Positions 42,536-45,926 of a stretch of 45,926 bases of DNA are shown piece after piece. Source of the stretch: a bacterium (GTDB lineage: Bacteria; Spirochaetota; UBA4802; UBA5550). Each line of letters begins with the position of its first letter. Within the stretch, counting starts at the first letter, position 1. The stretch spans positions 1-45,926 of the forward strand of contig JAAENB010000662.1 of NCBI GenBank assembly GCA_024224995.1. Reading direction: 5' to 3'. A program made the translations under genes and the position numbers. The notes under the pieces are model-generated. The model had not been told where the DNA came from. It worked only from the letters and a program-made list of their open reading frames with translations, and ran no database searches.

Positions 42536-45500
42536 CAAAAGGAAACAACCGCTTCCACACCGCCTTCCGCTCTATTGCTGATTTTAATATCAGCCTCTTC
42601 GTAATAGAACCTGAGCCGTTTTAAAATATTTCCCAGTGACCTGGAGAATAGATCCTTGCCGCGCAGGCCAATCCCGTTATCGACTATGCGAATATCAACA
42701 TTTTCATTTTCTTTTTTTGCCAGAACCTGAATAAGGGCATCGCCTTTTTTTCCGCCAAGCCCATGCTTAAGAGAATTTTCAACAAGAGGCTGTATCGTAA
42801 GGGGCGGGATGAGCACTTCACTAAAATCGCCCTCCTGTTTCATCTCAAAGATGAGCCCGTCGCCAAAATGGATCTGTTCAAGAGCCAGGTAATTATTAAC
42901 AAACTCCCATTCCTCATCAAAGGGGATAAGAGATTTATCCGACTGGTCCATGAGGAAGCGGAAATTGTGAGCCACCATGAGAAGGGCTTCGTCCGCGAGA
43001 TCCTGGTTTTCATATATGAGATAGTGAATTGAGTTCAGGGCGTTAAACAAAAAGTGCGGGCCCATCCTGTCTTGCAGGATTTTAAACCGGGCCTCTTTAT
43101 GTTCTTTTACCGTATGCTTTAACGTAAGAAGAGTTCGGACCCGGGCAAGAAGCTCTTCTTTTTGGAGCGGTTTAGTGAGATAATCATTTGCCCCGGCTTC
43201 AAACCCTGTTACCAGGTCGTCGATCCCGGCCCGGGCTGTTAGCATAATAACCGGTAACTCATAAAGCGAAAACTGTTCCCGGATGAGACGGCTTACTTCG
43301 TAGCCTGATATTTTAGGCATCATGATATCGAGCAATATTAAATCAAAGGATTTCCCGCTGGTATGTTCCCGTGATTTTATAAGCTCAAGAGCCTCTACCC
43401 CGTTTGCTGCGGTGACAACTGAATACTCTTCATGGGCAAGATAGTTTTGTACCACTTGCAGGTTTACAGGATCATCATCAACCACAAGCATGCTTCCTTT
43501 TTTACCCGGAACCTGTCCCGCAATATTCCGGGGGCCCGGTGCTATCTCTTTCAGGGAACCGCATTTATTTTCCGCTTCCTGCTGCGTGCAATGATCCGGT
43601 TCTTTTTTTTCTGACGCACGAAGGGTAAATATAAACCGTGAGCCTTTCCCTTCCTCCGATTCAACCCAGATTTTTCCGTTGTGAAGTTCTATGAGCTGCC
43701 TGGCAATGGACAGCCCAATGCCGGTACCGCCATACTCCCGTGAGATTGAACCGTCGGCCTGTTCAAATGATTGAAAAATAATATCCTGCTTCTCCTTGGG
43801 AATACCTATCCCCGTGTCGGAAACGATGATTGAGAAAAGCTGCTCTTGCGGCTGCAGCACCGCCGAGACAGTGATGCTTCCCGATTCCGTAAACTTAATA
43901 GCATTGCCTACCAGGTTAAGCAGAACCTGGTGCAGCCTGTTTTCATCGGCCTTAACAGGAGGCATTTCCGGTTCTAAAGTATTTCGCAGTTCCAGGTCTT
44001 TCCCGCCAATGAGGGGCCGGGAAAGATCGAATACCACATCAACCAGCGACCGTAAACATACGGAAGAGAGCTTGAGTTCAATGTCCCTGTTTTTCAGTTT
44101 CGAAGAGTCCAGTATATCGTTAATAAGGTTTGAAAGCCGGGTTCCGCTTGTGGCGATTAGTGAAAGGTTTTGGCGTAATTCCTCATCCTGTTTTTCCCCG
44201 GTTTTTTTGATCATGGAATCGGCAATACCAATAATTCCGTTCAAGGGAGTCCGCAGCTCATGGGAGGTATTCGCCAGGAATTCGTCTTTGACCCTGTCCA
44301 TTTCAAGAAGGCGAATGTTTTTTTCACTGAGCTCAAATGATTTTTCCTGCAGCTCCTCGGACAGAGTTTCTTTTTGAGCAAATGAACGTGAGAAACGGGC
44401 TAAGAGGTAATAAGCCTGGAAAAAAATAAAAATAAAAAGACCAAGCGGCGCCATATATTTAGCCCGTGACAGGGCTAAATAGACCATATTGTCGTGTAAA
44501 TGGGTGAGATATATTATAAGGAGGCCTCCCAAAAAAAGCACGGGTCTTCTTCTTTTCTGTAATGATGCACGGATGAGAATGTAAAAGATATAAAAGAACC
44601 CAATGGATTTAAGCAACGCGAATATATTCTCTATTACAATGGTTGTATACCAGGGGGTAAGCGTAATAATAACAGCGGTAATAATTGCCAGAGCCAGGAC
44701 TATATAGAAGAAGAGTCTGGGGAAATCGTTCCGGAAAAGTGAGTAGATATATAATCCTAATATTGTGTACCCGGTATTTTCAAAAAGATACGCCAGCTTC
44801 ATCAGGGTAGTGTGAGTAATATTGGGAAAAAAATGAATGATAAAAGAGCTGTTAATGATAAGCCCAAAAGTAGCGGCGAATAAACAAAAAATAGCAAAAT
44901 AAAGAGGGGTGGTGTCTTTTCTCCTGAAAAAGAAAAGCCCAAAATGATAGAGCCCCATGAATAGTATGCTTCCAAACATAAAAATATCAAAAGCAATACT
45001 TCGTTCTCTTTTTTTAATCAAGTTTGAGATGGTGCCAATTGTGATCGATGTCATATTGCTATGAGAGCGAATAAAGTTTGTGGTTTGTAAAATTAATTCT
45101 ACTTCTGCCTGTTCCGATAGAAAAACAGGCAATTCAACATGGGAATAGGTTATGGAAGTCCTGGTATCCTTTCCCGGTTCTCCAATATGTAGTAATTTTT
45201 TCCCGTTTGCATATAATATAAAGGCGGGAGCAATTTTGCTTATGAAAAACGTAATGTTCTTTTTGCCCGTACCAAGCAGTATTTTGAGCCGGTAGGTTGC
45301 GTTTCCACGATGGGGGAATGTCTTTCCTTTGATGCCATGAATCCAGCTCCAGGGCAGGTTTATATACCCGGTTTTTTCCGGAAGGTTTTTTTGGGAAAAA
45401 TCAGCAGGAGTAAGCAGCTGGTCCCAGTAAAATTCCCACTCTCCCGAAAGTTCCGTGTTTTCAAAATTCTTATCTTTCCAGTCCCGGAGATCAAGAACTC

Positions 45501-45609
45501 CTTTATGGGCCTTTCCCGGTTCTATGTTTGGCGGCTGTCCAAGAAAATACCCAAAACCTAATATAAAAAGGATCGCGAAAACAATGTAAAAATATTTAAA
45601 TAATTTCAT
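42520..45609 (-). CDS. Hybrid sensor: 7TMR-DISM, HisKA kinase, receiver and LytS-type kinase
   Basis: The ATG at 45609 is chosen because the promoter lies upstream of it, giving 1029 residues. Order: one membrane anchor, a jelly-roll-like extracytoplasmic domain (about 35-200, YRLKILLG...YANGKKL), seven membrane segments (about 205-405), HisKA with SHELRTP (His450), HATPase_c with DTGIGIP and GGTGIGLSIA, a receiver with LILLDIMMP (Asp761), and a second LytS-type His_kinase core, MGPHFLFNALNSIH (His852) with LVENSLKHG and DNGIGL. Two different kinase cores in one chain are rare. The LytS-type core fits signalling to the LytTR regulator at 40109. Confidence 0.92.
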   Translation of the reverse strand: MKLFKYFYIVFAILFILGFGYFLGQPPNIEPGKAHKGVLDLRDWKDKNFENTELSGEWEFYWDQLLTPADFSQKNLPEKTGYINLPWSWIHGIKGKTFPHRGNATYRLKILLGTGKKNITFFISKIAPAFILYANGKKLLHIGEPGKDTRTSITYSHVELPVFLSEQAEVELILQTTNFIRSHSNMTSITIGTISNLIKKRERSIAFDIFMFGSILFMGLYHFGLFFFRRKDTTPLYFAIFCLFAATFGLIINSSFIIHFFPNITHTTLMKLAYLFENTGYTILGLYIYSLFRNDFPRLFFYIVLALAIITAVIITLTPWYTTIVIENIFALLKSIGFFYIFYILIRASLQKRRRPVLFLGGLLIIYLTHLHDNMVYLALSRAKYMAPLGLFIFIFFQAYYLLARFSRSFAQKETLSEELQEKSFELSEKNIRLLEMDRVKDEFLANTSHELRTPLNGIIGIADSMIKKTGEKQDEELRQNLSLIATSGTRLSNLINDILDSSKLKNRDIELKLSSVCLRSLVDVVFDLSRPLIGGKDLELRNTLEPEMPPVKADENRLHQVLLNLVGNAIKFTESGSITVSAVLQPQEQLFSIIVSDTGIGIPKEKQDIIFQSFEQADGSISREYGGTGIGLSIARQLIELHNGKIWVESEEGKGSRFIFTLRASEKKEPDHCTQQEAENKCGSLKEIAPGPRNIAGQVPGKKGSMLVVDDDPVNLQVVQNYLAHEEYSVVTAANGVEALELIKSREHTSGKSFDLILLDIMMPKISGYEVSRLIREQFSLYELPVIMLTARAGIDDLVTGFEAGANDYLTKPLQKEELLARVRTLLTLKHTVKEHKEARFKILQDRMGPHFLFNALNSIHYLIYENQDLADEALLMVAHNFRFLMDQSDKSLIPFDEEWEFVNNYLALEQIHFGDGLIFEMKQEGDFSEVLIPPLTIQPLVENSLKHGLGGKKGDALIQVLAKKENENVDIRIVDNGIGLRGKDLFSRSLGNILKRLRFYYEEADIKISNRAEGGVEAVVSFWMAGK

Positions 45610-45646
45610 AATAAAACCCCTGCCCCGATAATTCGGCATGCTGATA

Positions 45647-45727
45647 ACCATATCTATACTGCGGTACTGTGTCAAGGATTATGTAATGAAATTACCTGCT
45701 GTTTATTCCCCGCTACGTATCGTTGAT
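45647..45727 (-). promoter_or_regulatory. Sensor kinase promoter with two LytTR-like boxes upstream
   Basis: On the minus strand, TTGACA (45670-45675) and TATGGT (45647-45652) are 17 bases apart. On the plus strand, GCTGTTTAT (45698-45706) and ATCGTTGAT (45719-45727) are 21 bp apart and lie 22 bases upstream of the -35. Their orientation is opposite to that at the RND and fibre genes, so they may serve autoregulation or be a remnant. Confidence 0.5.
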
Positions 45728-45754
45728 TCCCTTTCTTAGGGATCAGGGGGCAGG

Positions 45755-45926
45755 GGATTTTGCCCGGAGCCCATGCTGAAACCGATCCATGTCTATAAAC
45801 AGTTTCTTCCGTATTTTTCCCCGTTCCACGGGGTCAGCACTCTCAAGAAACTAAATTGTGCAAGTGAGCGGGCCTGGAAGCATCCCTCTTCTAAATGCTG
45901 CGGAACTCGCTCCGCTCAAACAGTCC
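45755..45926 (-). repeat. Dispersed hairpin repeat, copy C (cut by window end)
   Basis: Read on the minus strand it begins with the core GGACTGTTTGAGCGGAGCGA, identical to copy A. One arm follows (45871-45900), with different sequence except its last ~10 bases (CTTCCAGGCC). Then come flanks shared with copies A, B and D (AATTTAGTTTCTTGAGAG, GACCCCGTGGAACGGGG, ATACGGAAGAAACTG, GGCTCCGGG). The second arm should lie just outside the window. Confidence 0.75.

Noticed and set aside
43796..44377. Serine-rich open frame opposite the kinase gene
   Set aside because: It mirrors the HisKA/HATPase region and has no start signals.
45610..45675. Upstream extension of the sensor kinase gene
   Set aside because: It contains the promoter TTGACA-17-TATGGT; the ATG at 45609 starts a normal membrane anchor.

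Overview
The window looks like bacterial chromosome of moderate GC content. It is rich in lipoproteins and signalling proteins and has almost no housekeeping genes. I lean towards Spirochaetota. The reasons are several lipoproteins with loose lipoboxes, a FliG-N-like orphan, an atypical PilZ protein, a YidD/TPR gene cluster, and many proteins I cannot match to a family. No rRNA, tRNA, ribosomal protein or marker gene is present, so this placement is an inference. I see no phage, no intact insertion sequence and no cas genes.

Layout. 1-2.9 kb: a long hairpin repeat, a small cupin-like protein, a beta-helix lipoprotein and a Ser/Thr/Lys-repeat lipoprotein. 3-8.2 kb: an AAA-ATPase/PD-(D/E)XK protein divergent from a SWIM-SNF2 helicase. 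8.2-11.7 kb: a dispersed repeat, an alkylsulfatase-type lipoprotein with a clear promoter/operator, and a membrane coiled-coil protein with a basic tail. 12-18.3 kb: an exported ClsC-like phospholipase D protein, a small anchored protein, the fossil of a PIN-domain toxin gene, a 1036-residue protein of unknown function and a family-3 solute-binding protein. 18.37-18.66 kb: an array of dyad units with an exact 52-bp period, directly before an ATPase_2/DUF234 gene. 20.2-23 kb: a FliG-N-like protein, an NTR-like protein whose start looks damaged, a second long hairpin repeat and a metallo-beta-lactamase-fold hydrolase. 23.2-26.6 kb: a compact yidD operon (YidD, two related TPR/membrane proteins, an HExxH lipoprotein, a helical protein). 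26.6-29.6 kb: small unknown genes, a stand-alone Lon N-terminal domain and a PilZ protein. 29.7-34.8 kb: a mostly same-direction run holding a 4-OT tautomerase, an unknown protein, an ABC exporter pair of the LolD/MacB type, a phosphoribosyltransferase, a PlsC acyltransferase and a DUF362 ferredoxin. 34.8-45.7 kb: a signalling and export module consisting of TolC, an RND pump, a LytTR response regulator, a lipoprotein with a tail-fibre-like C-terminus, and a hybrid sensor with two kinase cores.

The best candidate for a new system is the last module. Nine-base LytTR-like boxes at exactly 21-bp spacing lie upstream of the RND gene (two boxes) and of the fibre lipoprotein gene (three boxes). In both places the last box is 30-31 bases before a TTGACR -35 element. 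The unusual kinase has one HisKA core and one LytS-type core and lies beside the regulator. Together these suggest one regulon that switches on an efflux/secretion pump and a surface fibre.

Two non-coding structures also deserve attention. One is the 52-bp-period array. The other is a dispersed repeat family in which a conserved core is held at the tip of a long hairpin whose arms are self-complementary but differ from copy to copy. Members of this family abut gene 3' ends and sometimes supply the stop codon.
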